Positions 1 to 12,639 of a stretch of DNA of 64,000 nt are shown one piece after another. Origin of the DNA: Gordionus sp. m RMFG-2023 (Eukaryota > Nematomorpha > Gordioida > Chordodea > Parachordodidae); contig NC_088775.1 in NCBI RefSeq assembly GCF_954871325.1, positions 38,975,561 to 39,039,560 on the forward strand. The letters are read 5' to 3'. Below the pieces are notes generated by a model, which saw only the letters and a program-made list of their open reading frames with translations, had not been told where the DNA came from and did no database searches. Position 1 is the stretch's first letter. Each line of letters begins with the position of its first letter. The position numbers and the translations under genes were made by a program.

Positions 1-1305
1 TTTGTGGTGGTTCATTTTTATTACGTAAAAGTATAATTATAAAGGTATACGGTAATATATTTTGTATAATAATTTAATTATGAGTTAAACGACAGATGCT
101 GAGCGTTAAAATATATATATTATATTATTTTAGTGGCAAAATAAAGTATTATTTATTACTATATCATATTCGTTAAAAAGGAAAAGATATCTTAATTATT
201 TTTAAAAAAAATTAATTATTACTTTAATTACTTTTTTAAAATATCTTTTTATGGGCTTAAAAAACTATTTATTATTTTATTGCACAAATATAAAACATCC
301 ATCATTTATTCATTTTGTGACAATTTGAAAATAATAATCGACGATTAAAGGTGTGATCATAATCAAAAAAAAAATTTGTCACTAACCTTACCCCCTGCTT
401 ATTTTTCAACTTACTCATTTTATTGTTTCAAATTAAATATTTTTATAAGAATTTTGAGTAAATGTTTTTTTAAGGTACTCAAATTTATTTAAAATTATTA
501 GTTTCTTTTTTGGGGACATGTTAATTTGGTAGTTATTTAGTATAGTCGGACTATCGGCTCAATTTACAGACGCGTGCCGAAAAAAAAATCCGCTAAGCAT
601 TGAGTAGTTATTTCTTTTTCCCGAAGTCAAGGTTATGTTATCCTTTCAAGGAAACCCCGAGGGTAAGGTTATAGTTTTGGCATAAAATATTGGCATAGCA
701 ATCTTTGAAATTGGTAAAATGAAAGCCAATAACCAAGCATTGAACTTGCCCATATTTAGTTTGTGGGAAATCATACAATTTGAAACGTTCATATTGGAAC
801 TAAAATTTTATTTAAAAAATAATAATACAACAGTATAATCATTTATATCTATAAATATTCTAAGAATAAGTTGCCTTTTCTTTAAAATGGATATTTAGTG
901 AGGTCTTTTGATTATATGTATATAGATTTTTAATTGAATAATTGATCGAAGAAACCAAGGTCATTTGAACCATCCTGATTTAGAAGAAATTTGGGTTTGA
1001 AAAATGGTCATTTACGGAGGTCGCTAATTATAGATATCTTTAAGATCATTCTTTTTTATTTTTTCTTAAACGTGCGCGAAGATTTTTTTTTAAAAAAAGA
1101 AATGATCCAATATCTAAAAGCTGTTAGGGCACATTTTATATCTTACTTATTAAAATTTTGTAGGATTAATATATATATTTCATAAATAAAAATACCCCTT
1201 TTTTTTTGTTAAATTTTAAAAAAAACATTACTTCATTATTTCACCAGCTTACAATACGTTTATTTCGATCTGTTATGCAAGTATACGTGCTGCCTACCGG
1301 TTCCA
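1..1305. other. AT-rich DNA without recognisable gene
   Basis: I see no gene here. The sequence is AT-rich with many T and A runs. The one short open frame, at 991-1185 on the plus strand, is rich in Phe, Ile, Leu and Lys, has no motif I recognise and is best explained by chance. Confidence 0.6.
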
Positions 1306-1310
1306 CGTCT

Positions 1311-1760
1311 TTATAGAGAAACCATTATAGAGAATGTATTTTATAGAGAAACATTTATAGAGAAAACAATTATAGTGAATGCATTTATAGAGAATTGTTT
1401 TATAGAGAATGTAGTTTATAGAGAATGTTTTATAGAGAATGTTTTATACAGAGAATAATTTTTATAGAGAATTAATTTATAGAGAATGATTTTATAGAGA
1501 ATTAATTTATAGAGAATGATTTTATAGAGAATGCCGTTCATAGAGAATGGTTTTATAGAGAATGTCGATTATAGAGAATGATTTTAAAGAGAATTATTTT
1601 ATAGAGAAGGTCCTTAATAGAGAATGACTTCAAAGAGTTAATGCTTTTATAGAGAATGTTGTTTATAGAGAATTATTTTGTAGAGAATTACATTGTAGAG
1701 AATTATTTTGTAGAGAATTATTTTCTAGATCTTGATTTTATAGAGAAATATTATATATGG
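1311..1760 (+). repeat. TATAGAGAA minisatellite array, left arm
   Basis: About 25 copies of a variable 13-23 bp unit built around TTATAGAGAATG fill this stretch. The array is preceded by a short lead-in, GGTTCCACGTCTTTATAGAG, near 1299-1320. The same lead-in and unit occur in reverse complement at the right end of the array near 6335-7300, so the two arrays face each other. The unit resembles the subterminal TATAGAG or TATAACG blocks of some cut-and-paste transposons (pogo-like elements are one possibility); that is inference. The 68-residue open frame at 1656-1862 with repeated ENYFVENY is only the translated repeat. Confidence 0.85.
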
Positions 1761-1762
1761 GA

Positions 1763-2350
1763 CAATTATAGAGTTCAAAAAATTTATGCGGGATTTGAAA
1801 AATATATCAAAATTAACATTTTAATAATACAATTCAGTTTATTTGTTGTATTTTTTCGATGACTTTATTTGTTTCAACAATGATTTTTTTGTAAAATCTT
1901 TTTAGTTCATATCAAGGTTTAGCTTGATTATTAACTCAGCTAAACCAACCCTGAAACGATTTGTTAAATATGTATTAACCGTTATAAAAGAGAATCTAAA
2001 CTGAACCAACCATTTTTAAAATTTTTATATATTGCATTTATGTCAGCTATCTAAATTAGCCTATAGAAGGGTTCTTAACTTTACCCTTATGGATATATGA
2101 CGGACGAGAATCTTATTCTAATTTTAATTAAGAAAAGGTTTTAACCAGTTGTTTGGGTAAAAAATATGTCACATTCCCGTTCGTTCTGCGTTTCGGAACA
2201 CGTTTCTAAATATAATTTTCTTTCTATTTTATTATACAAATTTTATTCATAAATCTTTTTAATATAGATAACTAAGAATTCATTAATCTCTAATGATACA
2301 CATTTAGATGTATGCGATGGTTTTAATATATTGAGTGTCGAAAAGTGCCG
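1763..2350. other. Unique AT-rich DNA between two arrays
   Basis: No gene or RNA feature seen. This lies inside the interval bracketed by the inverted TATAGAGAA arrays. Confidence 0.5.
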
Positions 2351-2351
2351 A

Positions 2352-2625
2352 TCTCTACTTGGGGTTCCACATATTTATAGAGAAACCAATATTTTTAATT
2401 AAATAGAAGCACCATAATTTTGTCCTACCTAAAAAACCAAAACCGTCAATTGAAAGTTTCTATATATAAGATATTATAGCGAATGTATTATAGCGAAAGC
2501 ATTACCGCGAATGCATTATAGCGAAAATATTATAGCGAATGCATTATCGCGAATGTATTAGCTAGCGCGAATGCATTATCACAAATGTATTATCGCGAAT
2601 GCATTATCGCGAATTCATTATCTAA
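2352..2625 (+). repeat. Diverged TATAGCGAA array with the same lead-in
   Basis: The segment opens with GGGGTTCCACATATTTATAG followed by AGAAACC, clearly related to the lead-in of the left array at about 1299-1330. From about 2468 to 2620 it has about a dozen units of the form ATTATAGCGAATGC or ATTATCGCGAATGC. It is in the same orientation as the 1311-1760 array. It looks like the end of a second, diverged member of the same repeat family. Confidence 0.7.
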
Positions 2626-2689
2626 AATGAATTGCATCGTTGCGATATCGGGAATGGAGTTTGATGAAAACTATAATTTTATATTTATC

Positions 2690-3010
2690 GGCCTTTAGAC
2701 AGACTTAGTTGAACCTGGAAATTAAGTTAAAGTCGGGCTTGGGTCTAAAAATATTTTTTTTTAAATTGGGTTAAGGCTTTTGATTTTTTTGACTTAAAAA
2801 ATATAAAAAAGATTCTAAGCAATAAAATAGACTTCTCTAAAGATTAGGGAAAAGGAATTAAATTTTTATATTAATTTATTGTTTAAATATGCGATTAGTT
2901 ATATTTTTCAATTAAATTTGGGACAGGACAGGCTCAGGCCTAAAATTTAAAATTATGGCTAGGCTCCTAAAAATAAAGATTTTGGATGGAGCTTTGGCCG
3001 AAATAAATAA
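2690..3010. repeat. Degenerate GGGCC-type element relic
   Basis: Blocks such as AAAGTCGGGCTTGGGTCTAA, GGGTTAAGG and GACAGGCTCAGGCCTAAAAT are separated by T and A runs, as in the better preserved GGGCCGGGCC elements elsewhere in the window. Ends are not definable. It may instead be chance similarity. Confidence 0.3.
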
Positions 3011-3019
3011 GATTTGCAA

Positions 3020-4960
3020 GGCACTAAGAAAAAAAGTTTTATTTAATACATTGAGCCAAACAGATAATTAGACCTTGGATTTATATTATTCTTTGACAAA
3101 TGCTTTAATTAGTGAGGGATTTAGTATGGACTTGATAAGCATTTTTTGATAATAAATTTGTATTAAGTTCTCTTAATGTTTAATCAAAAATACAAGGTCA
3201 AAGCTTATCACAACAAGACATGAAACAATATTCAGCATCATTTTCTAATTGAATTTCTATCCATCTCAGTACTTAATTCGTGTAATCTCTGATGATGAAA
3301 TTGCCACTATTGTGACTTAGGAATTGGGAAAAAAATAGATTATTGTCCTTAATTGATTCTTGCTAAGTTCTTGCTTCCTGACGAGTCTTTTTCTAATTAT
3401 GTGATCAAAGACAAAATTGTATAAAAATGGATATAGAAATATAAAAAATATAAGTAGAGCTAAAATTGAATGAATTGAACATGCCTCATATATTATTAAA
3501 AATAACTTAGCTATTTATAACACAAATTACAGTATATTCCCATTTCAGTTCAGTTGCTATATTTTATTAATCTGATGAATGTCATAAATTTTATTAATGT
3601 GGTGATAATAGTTATTGGACATTACTATCATCGCTGAAGATGAGAAAATTTAATGGAATAAAAAGTTTACTTTGTGAGTTGTACTTCAAGGAGTAGATAC
3701 AACCCTAAAAAATCAAAAGGTGGAAAATATCTCTTTTTTACATTTTCTATGCCTTCATATTTTTTTAAATGTGTATTCTTCAAAACTAAAAGAGGTTTAG
3801 AAAGATTTAAAATAAAAGTTTTAAAAGCAAGCATTGATGGATATTAAAATTAATTAAACAAGCTGAAGCGATCATTTATGATTCCTCTTTTTACAGTAGA
3901 AAGCAAGGCCCTATAAAAAATATATAAGAAAAGTAAGATATCTGTCTCAGGAAGCGTAGATAATGAAAATCCTTATGTTATGCTGGAAAATAAAAATATT
4001 GATTTAATCATGAAAATTTTTTTATTAAGAAACACCCACCCCCCCCCCCTCCCAACAGAAAAGTTTGAATAAATAATTAGCCCTAATGATATGAAGTTAA
4101 ATATTAATGATAATTATACTTGCTTATAACCAGATTTATAGACCGACTACCAATAATAAAAAGACGCTTAACCATTCAAACAATGTTAAACAGGACCTTT
4201 TACCACAGAAGAAGGGGTTATAACTCAAGATTGGCATTTAAATTAAAATGGGTAGTTTGTATTTGGTCCGTTGTCCTAATTTTGATGTGGTATAGGAAAT
4301 GAGTGGAGTGGGGGAAGAAGGTGGTAGTATTGTAATATATGATGCAAAATCTTTTGATAATTAGGTAAAAATATCTTCTAAGTGTAAAAGAGTTAGTAAA
4401 ATATTGTGCAATCTGCTGCAAATATCAAGCTTCGATATTTTCTAAAGAAAGACATTACAATGCGATGGAAATCAGTGTATATCATGATACAAAACTTCTT
4501 ATAATCATATGATGAAATTCAAGTTTGTCTGTGAACCAACCATATTTAAACAAATTGGTATCAATAAATATAATCCCTATATGTAAATAAAAAATTTCTT
4601 ATAAATATTAAAAGTCTGATCTTCGGAATGTTTAACAAGTGCAAAAAACCTATAAAAACATTTTAAAATTTTGATTCATCTTTCTCTACGCTGCTAAGGA
4701 GTTTAGGCTTGTAATAAGAAATTTTCATTTTACTAAAATCAATTTAGAGAAAAAAGTGTATTATTTTAAATTTTGTCGGTGTATAATTTTTAGGTAAGGG
4801 TTTGAACTATCATCTTGTAAATTCAGATACAATTATTTTCGGACCTTTGACGATTTTGACAGAAATGATCCAACCACCCCCTGGTCTTCCTTGCCTACCC
4901 TGTTATTAGACAGCTCTAGTGATCTTTTAACTAAACTTAATTTTGGTAAGGCTATAGTTT
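3020..4960. other. AT-rich DNA without recognisable gene
   Basis: No gene seen. A C-rich run lies at about 4027-4049. The short opposing open frames at 4120-4302 and 4218-4421 overlap each other and show no family motif. Confidence 0.5.
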
Positions 4961-4965
4961 GATGG

Positions 4966-5600
4966 GTATTGTTTTTTTTGTTATTATTTGCATTTAAAAT
5001 CATTAATTGAGTGCGTTTTATTAAATTTAAAAATCTTTTTGTCAGAAATGCACTTGAATAAGTGTAGAATGCCCACCCTTAATGTTGCGCAATCGGTTAA
5101 TTTTAGGCAATTCCAAAACGGTTAGCCAAGTTTTTAGATTAAAAAATCGGCTAAGCCTAATTAAGCTTAGCATTAAAATAGGCGAAAACTAATTATTCAA
5201 AAATTAGGCATTGGCTAAGGAGCTCGGTTAATCGCCCGTCATATATCGTTACATAATAAATATATTAAATAATTTTAATAAAGGCTAGGCTTAGTGATGC
5301 GTAACGCTGACGAGCGATTAGCCTAGCTCCTAGCCCTACATTTTGTCTAATTAGTTTTAGGCGATTTTTCGGTTAAGCCAAATTAGGTTTAGCTGATTTT
5401 TAGGCTACTAATACTACTTATAAATTTCAGATTAATGTAAATTAAAATTTCTTCAGAGGTTCAATATAAGATCTTCTGAAATTTATAGGGTGGGTATTCT
5501 ATACATATTATAATGCATTTTCAGCGAAATCAAATTTAAAATTTAATAAAACGCGCTCAATTTATGATTTAAAATGAAAAAATAAAACAAAATAAAATTA
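4966..5600. repeat. Two-tier foldback (nested inverted repeats)
   Basis: The outer arms, roughly 4985-5090 and 5485-5590, are reverse complements, sharing TTAAATCAT, GCGTTTTATTAAATTT and a block containing GAATGCCCACCC or GGGTGGGTATTC. Inside them a second pair of arms, about 5140-5255 and 5285-5405, is also inverted (blocks AATCGGCTAAGCCTAATT, AACTAATTA, GGCTAAGGAGCTCGG, with related sequence on the other side). The inner pair could be a MITE inserted near the centre of an older foldback, or the whole may be one palindromic element. There is no coding sequence. Confidence 0.7.
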
Positions 5601-5709
5601 TTAAATACAAAAAAATTTTGGCGCAATCGTATGAAATTCCTTGGGTAGATTCTCTTCGGAATTGGTAAAATCAGATTTATTAGGGAAATTATAAAAGTGC
5701 ACTATAAAT

Positions 5710-5945
5710 CAGAGACTTGGCCCGACCTTAAGCCCGGGCAGTATTTTAATTTTTTTAAATATACCCGGGCCGAGCCTAATATTTTATTTTTTTAAATACA
5801 CGGGCCGGGTCAAAAAAAGCTTTTTTTGAAAAAACTCGGGCCGGGCCATATATTTTAAAACCAAATATTTTAAATCACCATTATTATCTAGGCAAATTAA
5901 AAATATATAATATATTTTTAAAAAATAGGGGCCGGGCCAAGCAGA
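5710..5945 (+). mobile_element. Non-autonomous GGGCCGGGCC-type hAT-like element
   Basis: It starts CAGAGACTTGGCCCGACC and holds blocks of CCCGGGCCGAGCC and GGGCCGGGTC or GGGCCGGGCC spaced by runs such as TTTTTTTAAATA. The left end matches the CAGAGACCTGCAGG end of the better delimited copy at 37510. The right end, near GGGCCGGGCCAAGCAGATT, is decayed and no target duplication was found. Confidence 0.6.
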
Positions 5946-6334
5946 TTAAAATAATGCACAAAGCAACTTAATATTGACAAAATTTTCTAAAACAATTGGC
6001 GTAAGGCTGGCTTTGTTGCTAATAGTTTTTTTTTTAAATGGCTACTCTACTAGTTAAAGCAAAGCACTAATAGAAACTGATAAAGAAGGAAACATTTTCA
6101 TAATTTTAGCATTACTACTTCTAATTGTTCAGCGTATTTTAAAAAAAATAACAACAGGAAACTCAAAAATATTATCATAATTATTCATAAGAAATACAAA
6201 TCAGGAACGTGAATAATTTATTTTAAGATTATTTTTTCCCTTTTTTTATTCAAGGGTTCCGAGAATTTATATGACGGCATATGTGGCTTGTTTTTTTTGA
6301 GAAAATTTATTTCTAAAATAATACTTAATTCATT

Positions 6335-7300
6335 TTCTATAAAATCATTCTCTATAAAATTCTATAAAATTATTCTCTATAAAATCCTTCTCTATGAAAT
6401 AATTCTCTCTAAAACAATTATCTGTAAAATATTCTCTAAAAAATAATTCTCTGTAAAATATTTTCTAAAAGATAATTCTCTGTAAAACATTTCTCTGTAA
6501 AATATTCTCTATAAAATCATTCTCTATAAACGAGATTCTCTATAAACGACATTCAAATATAATTGTTTTCTCTATAAAAGTTTCTCAATAAAATAAATTC
6601 TCTATAAAATCATTCTCTATAAACGAAATTCTCTATAAAATCATTCTCTATAAACGAAATTCTCTATAAAATCATTCTCTATAAATGAGATTCTCTATAA
6701 TTGTTTTATTCTTTATAAAATCCTTCTCTATAAAATAATTCTCTCTAAAACAATTCTCTGTAAAATATTCTCTATAAAATAATTCTCTGTAAAACAATTC
6801 TCTGTAAAATACTCTCTATAAAATCATTCTCTATAAACGACATTAAAATATAATTGTTTTCTATATAAAAGTTTCTCTATAAAATAAATTCTCTATAAAA
6901 TCATTCTCTATAAACGACATTCTATATAAATGTTTTCTCTTTAAAAGTTTCTCTATAAAATAAATTCTCTATAAAATCATTCTCTATAAACGAGATTCTC
7001 TATAAAATCATTCTCTATAAATGAGATTCTCTATAATTGTTTTCTCTTTAAAAGTTTCGCTATAAAATAAATTCTCTATAAAATCATTCTCTATAAACGA
7101 GATTCTCTACAAAATCATTCTCTATAAATGAGATTCTCTATAAACGACATTCTCTATAATGTTTTCTCTTTAAAAGTTTCTCTATAAAATAAATTCTTTA
7201 TAAAATAAATTCTCTATAAATTCATTCTCTATAAACGACATTCTCTACAATTGTTTTCTCTATAAAAGTTTCTCTATATTTGCACTATAAAAGATTCTCT
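6335..7300 (-). repeat. TTCTCTATAAAAT array, right arm of inverted pair
   Basis: About 60 units of TTCTCTATAAAATCA or close variants, the reverse complement of the array at 1311-1760. Larger blocks recur in order: TTGTTTTCTC, AAAAGTTTCTCTATAAAATA, then AATTCTCTATAAAATCATTC and TCTCTATAAACGA. This indicates a loose higher-order repeat of roughly 75-155 bp. The array ends with TCTCTGTAAAGACGGGATAC, whose reverse complement resembles the lead-in of the left array. It is twice as long as the left array. Confidence 0.85.
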
Positions 7301-7319
7301 GTAAAGACGGGATACCCTG

Positions 7320-9625
7320 CTTACCCATTAACATACATGCAAAAGGCTCTTCATTAATATCCAGTTTGATGGAAATGAGAAATATAGCCCTGCTGTATCC
7401 ACAACATTCGAAGGTGAAATGCTGAAATCACGTAATCAAATTGGATGAAAACATTAAATAAAATATATTTGTTCGAATCTTTTAAACAGGTCATAATAAT
7501 TCATAACAATTTGAATTTCTCTTTTTAAATAAACAAAATACACTTTTAAAAAAAATTTGAAATATTAAAAATTATAATTTTTATATCAATTTATACAATA
7601 AAAATATTAATAATAAGACTATTATTTATTTCTAAATATTATATATCCCCCTTCAATGATAATCTCTCTTTTTTTTTAAACTAACAAACCACCCCTATTT
7701 CTGCATACCCCAGTATTACACACTTAAAGCTTTCTTCTTATCGATTATATAGTAAGTTCAATAATGAACGGTCGAATGGACAAGCATAAAAAAAAGAATC
7801 ACAAAACATTATTTATTTTAAATTTTTTAACAAGGAAAAATAATATTATATTTTCTTTATAAAATATTTAAGATTATATTTTTAAAATATGGATTATCAT
7901 AATTTTAAATATAATATTGTGGTAAACAAAGAAATAAAGATATTTATATTTTAGTAATCGAATAAAAAGACACCGGACAGAAATACCCAATTTTAACAAA
8001 GTATTGAATTTGAAGGCTTAGCAAAACGTATAGAATTTTATGTTCAATAAAATTAATTTTGATTTTCTGCGTTAAATAAAATAGAATAGAGTAAGTTTCC
8101 TGCTGGTAGTCACAAAAATCGGAGCTAGAACTAATTTTTTTAAATGATATTATAAATTAAATTTTAGGACATTAATAAGCTAAAAAAATTTTAAAGGTTG
8201 ATATATAATTTTTGTGTACCGGTTAAAATTATAAGTATCGCTTCAGTTCTACACATTACTAATTATTTTCCAGTGAACTTTGTGTCGCCTGACTCTACCC
8301 AACTTCAAAATGAAGTGAGCCTCGAGGTTAAATCGAAAAAAATAAAGGCCAGCCTCAAATACCTCAAAGCTTAAATCAAGTTTTTAGCAAATTTTGCAAC
8401 ACTGATTGAATGGCGTACGAACATTGTAATCTCAGATGAAAAAATTTTAATGTATAAGTATAATAAATCTAACAGCCAAATTAAAATCCCAATCCTAATG
8501 CTAAAACTAAAATAGGTGTTTTTTGGTTTCTGAAACCGACAAAAATTTTAATCAGGGGTAAGCGTTCAGGTTGGGGAATTTTTTTAAAAAAATAGACTCG
8601 CTCCAGATTCAATTTTTTTTAAGAAAATTTAATTGATTTTCAAGATATTATATTTAATTACATATTACACGTGCCAAATTGTCAGGTAAAAATTATTCGA
8701 TTATGGCAAATTTTTGTAAAAAATATAGGCTTCATCCCTTCCCTTAAAAGAACCTAATTCGTAGCTATAAAATAATAATTACGGATTTATTTAAAAATAT
8801 AGTAAAAATTAAATAGCTATTTTCTTCATAAATCCGTGTAAAACAATTATTTAAAAGCCACTCTTACTGCATTCTATTAAGCAAAAAATATTTATAAATT
8901 TTGAAAAAAATTGTTTTTACGTTTATATAATTTTATGGACTTTGTCGATTATTATCCAATGATCTAATATAGATATTTTTCTAAAAACATAATTTTATTA
9001 TAATAAACTAGCATGAAAAATTTTGAGCGACATGCGAAAAGCAGAGAATTGAGGTTAAATATGATTTCCTTGTTTAATAACTTTTATAGTTTTAACTACA
9101 AAGAAACCTCTAAATATATCACAGCAAATAATTTCATATTTTTCGACAAAATAATCTCTATATTATCCTATAGCCTATATAAGTGGCAAAGATAAATAAA
9201 AATTGAGAAGAAATAAGTTAGGGCTAACATCAAATCATTTCTTGTATCAAATCACATTATAGAAGGAATGACACTAATAAAAATTATCTACAGCAGAACT
9301 TTAAAGATCCTGTTTATTGCATGCCTACCGAGATCTATTCTATCGCGATTTTAATTCATCAATTAATCATCGCAAAATGTGACATCGGTTAAGAATAACT
9401 GATAATGATTTTACAATTAAATATAAAAAAAACACGAAGAATATAAAATATTAATGAGAACAACAAAATGTGAATCGAATGAATGACGATGAGGTCGTCA
9501 TGATATTTTTTGACCTAAATGTTTTCCCCCAAATTTAAATATCTAACCATTTTTTATAAACGAAAATTAAATAATCTAATATATCACTGCAATATTCGCT
9601 TATGGGTATATTGTGCGGTATGGCC
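7320..9625. other. AT-rich DNA without recognisable gene
   Basis: No gene, RNA or well-bounded repeat seen. Open frames such as 9013-9195 are short, compositionally AT-driven and without motif. Confidence 0.5.
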
Positions 9626-9629
9626 AGAT

Positions 9630-9745
9630 TGCAGGCGCGTAATCGGTGGGGGGGGAAGGTCTTCCCTTTTTCTTAAATATTATTTTAAGCTAATAAAAAT
9701 TTTCCCTCTACACATCCCTTACTCCCCCAAAAATTTATACAATAT
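9630..9745 (+). mobile_element. Small G-tract/C-tract element, copy 1
   Basis: It starts CAGGCGCGTAATCGG followed by a run of eight G, then has TAAATATTATTTTAAGCTAA, a pyrimidine-rich stretch and AATTTATACAAT. Two related segments lie near 44394-44525 and 63555-63690. The start resembles the GGCGTAGCCAGG type of hAT terminus; the family is inferred. No matching right end was found. Confidence 0.5.
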
Positions 9746-9749
9746 ATAA

Positions 9750-12500
9750 TCATAAAAAAAATTTGAAGGAAAAATTAGCAATTTTTAAAATTACGATTAC
9801 AATTCAAAATTTTTAGAAGAAAAAGTGAAAACTCAAAATTTATTAAAATCTAATAAAGCCAAAGGTCTAAAGTGAATCTAAAACCACCATCCCCCCCCCC
9901 TCAATAAAAATTATGGGAGAAAACTCAACTAATAGTGCTTCCCTCCCCTTAGCAAAATCCTGGACGAGCATGTCAAACTGGATATCAGGACATAACAAAA
10001 GATTTTAAAATACATTTTCGAGATATTTTGTGGTCTGATTAGTGCGTCCCATAAAATTGAAACTCCATAATGTTCTTGCCTTACTACATTTTTTGATAAA
10101 TCATCCTTCAATTAGAAGTATAACGCTAATATTTTCTGAAACAGGACAGCTTAAATATACAAGAAATTGGCAACATATATAGTCGGATCGAAAATATTAT
10201 TTTTTATATCAAATAAAATTATTTAATTATATAAGAATATTTATAAAAATGAAATTTACAGTCCCTTAGACTTTTTGCGATGAAGATTTTTGTGAATACC
10301 AAAAAATTCTTAGAATGTTAGTTTAAAGATCCCATTTGCATCAATCAAACAGATAGAGAATGCAAATATTATAAAACTAATCATCAAAATTAGATTCTTA
10401 AGCCACTATAAATAAGTCAAATCCCTAGAATAAATAAAAATAAGTAGAATAACGATGAATCCAATAAACAATGCTTTATTTTTTTATATAATTTTTGAAA
10501 AAAATTAAAATTTGGTGTATATTTCAGAAATTTAAGTGGTAGATGAATTGTGGGCTAGATTTCGACTTTTTTAAATATTTGTTGTAGACTTTCTAGGAAA
10601 GCTATACATGTCCTGTCCTAATTCTTTACAAAGTAGATTTGTTAAAATATTAAGAAAAATTAAGATTAAAAAGAAGAGACTTAATTCCTAAAAATGTATA
10701 AATTTTTTAATTCAAATTGTGTTTTAATCAATATCAGTAGTATAAAACTGAAAATTAAAATATATTATATAACATTTTTATTTCACATAATTTGGCAGGT
10801 AAAATTTTTGATAAATAATTGAATTTTAATTGGTAGAAAATTATAAAATTTGATTTGAGGCGCGTTCCAGGAAAATATAATAGTTTTGCTTTACCTTAAA
10901 TTTTTTTACTTTGGTTTTGAAGACAATAAATGGATTTAAAAGTTCCGGGTTCATAATCCTAAATACTTTTGGTTACTGTCAGGTTTGGAAAGTCATGTTA
11001 CAGTTCGAGATCTTAGGTTGGTCCGCCCCATTTTTGGCCGATTACTATACGATTTTATTTTATTTTACTAGAGCCCCAAACAATCTTCAAAATTTTAAAT
11101 GGTTATTAATTAAAATTAGTTCGGTTAAGTGTGAATGTAAAATTATGGTGTCATAACACGGGACTTGTATCTTATATGTGTATAACAAGGGCATACTGTT
11201 AATCTCAAATAAACCCATTTCTGTTCATTCTTTATTTTATTTTTTACAATTTTACATAACTAACTCAATATCGGGCAATTTTTTTTAAAAAAACAAAAAA
11301 ATACTTTTTATTTAAAAAAAAATTCAATAAATGAGGTAACACTATTTTAGAAAAAATATACAATGGAAAGAAATCGAAGATTTGCTCATTATCTATCATT
11401 CTCATTCATCAAATTTTTTTAAAAATATAATAAATATAAAATTTAAAAAAACAGATAACAAATGCCCATAAGTAAAATTATAGAAAATTTTTATATTTTG
11501 TTGAAGAAATTGAAATCATTTTTTTTTACAAAATTAGCCATAGATTTTATTTATTCCTACACAAAATACTTTACAAATTATTATAAATTTAAAATCGTAC
11601 ACATAAAATATAAAGAGGATTATTTTATGTATATTAGACTAACACTACACCTGTTGAATAACCTCCCTCCACGTTCCTCTTATCTTATATTTATAAAAAC
11701 CAATAATATATGTCTTATTAATACCAAACGATGTTTTTATATTTTATATTTTTTTCAAAATTTTTTAGTCACCTATGTTTTGAGGGGATTTTTCCTTTTT
11801 TTTTTGTTATGTTTTAATTGTCGCGAATTTATAAAATAATAACTAATTCTAATGTATAATTTATGATAATTGTTTTTCACCCAAAAATATTCATAACTTC
11901 CCATTATTTTCTAATAATTATAAGTATAACAAACTTTCGAAATGATTTCAATGGATAAAGGGGGCTCTCCTTAACAAAACAAACCTTTATTCATAATTAT
12001 AATAATTATGGTAATTTCAGACATTTCGGAGATATTTTTTTTATATACTATGATATATTAATTTCTTTATTTTGTCTGCAAAATGTTGCTTTTTTTTAAA
12101 AAGAAATTTTTATTTTTAGGGAATTTATTATTTTGGCAGTTAAGATATTTCATTATTAAATTTTTTTATTGGTTTATAAAAGGTTTATTATGCCTGGCCC
12201 CAAACTCGACTAAAATAGTTATGAATTTTGTATTAATGATATTAAGCTTAAGAGTCCAAAGTTGCATAACTAAAATTAATAACTAATTTTTGTGAACTAA
12301 ATTTCGGAATCATGTTATTCGTATAATATTTTAAATTAACACATATGACTTATGTGAATTTCGGTTCAAATGCTTAGACATTCGAATAAATTAGTTCACT
12401 AAATTCGTAACTAATTTAGTCAAACTAGTATGAGATATTAAAATGGGGGTTATATTTTTTTTAAGTATTCGGTCTAACTTTACATAATAATATAATACTT
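9750..12500. other. AT-rich DNA without recognisable gene
   Basis: No gene seen. A ten-C run lies at 9891-9900. The longest open frame, 11462-11839 on the plus strand (125 codons), is dominated by Phe, Ile, Lys, Tyr and Asn and has no recognisable motif. The frame at 10911-11156 (81 codons) also has no motif. I treat both as chance. Confidence 0.5.
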
Positions 12501-12507
12501 TTTTGAT

Positions 12508-12627
12508 ACAGCCGAAAAGGGGCGAACTGGCCATAAGACCACGTTGGCATTTTGCCCATGAGGCCGCAAGAAAATGTCGATTTTTGAGATCGATCAGTAA
12601 AAAAATAAATAAAAGAGGGCCGGTCAA
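12508..12627. mobile_element. CAGGGGCGGACTGGC-type transposon-end fragment
   Basis: The segment carries GGGGCGAACTGGCCATAAGA, then TGCCCATGAGGCCGC, and ends near GAGGGCCGGTC. The first block matches the widespread CAGGGGCGGACTGGC type of hAT terminus, also seen near 15514, 40503 and 63247. It may be a short palindromic MITE relic. The opposed short open frames over it are shadows of this near-palindrome. Confidence 0.45.
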
Positions 12628-12639
12628 AAATTATAAAAT

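Noticed and set aside
1656-1862. Open frame with repeated ENYFVENY
   Set aside because: It is the TATAGAGAA minisatellite read in one frame.
6335-7300. CRISPR-like short repeats
   Set aside because: Units are contiguous, AT-rich and variable, with no spacers; it is a minisatellite.
11462-11839. 125-codon open frame, one of the longest in the window
   Set aside because: Its composition (Phe, Ile, Tyr, Lys, Asn) is that of random AT-rich DNA; no motif, no neighbours and no codon signal.
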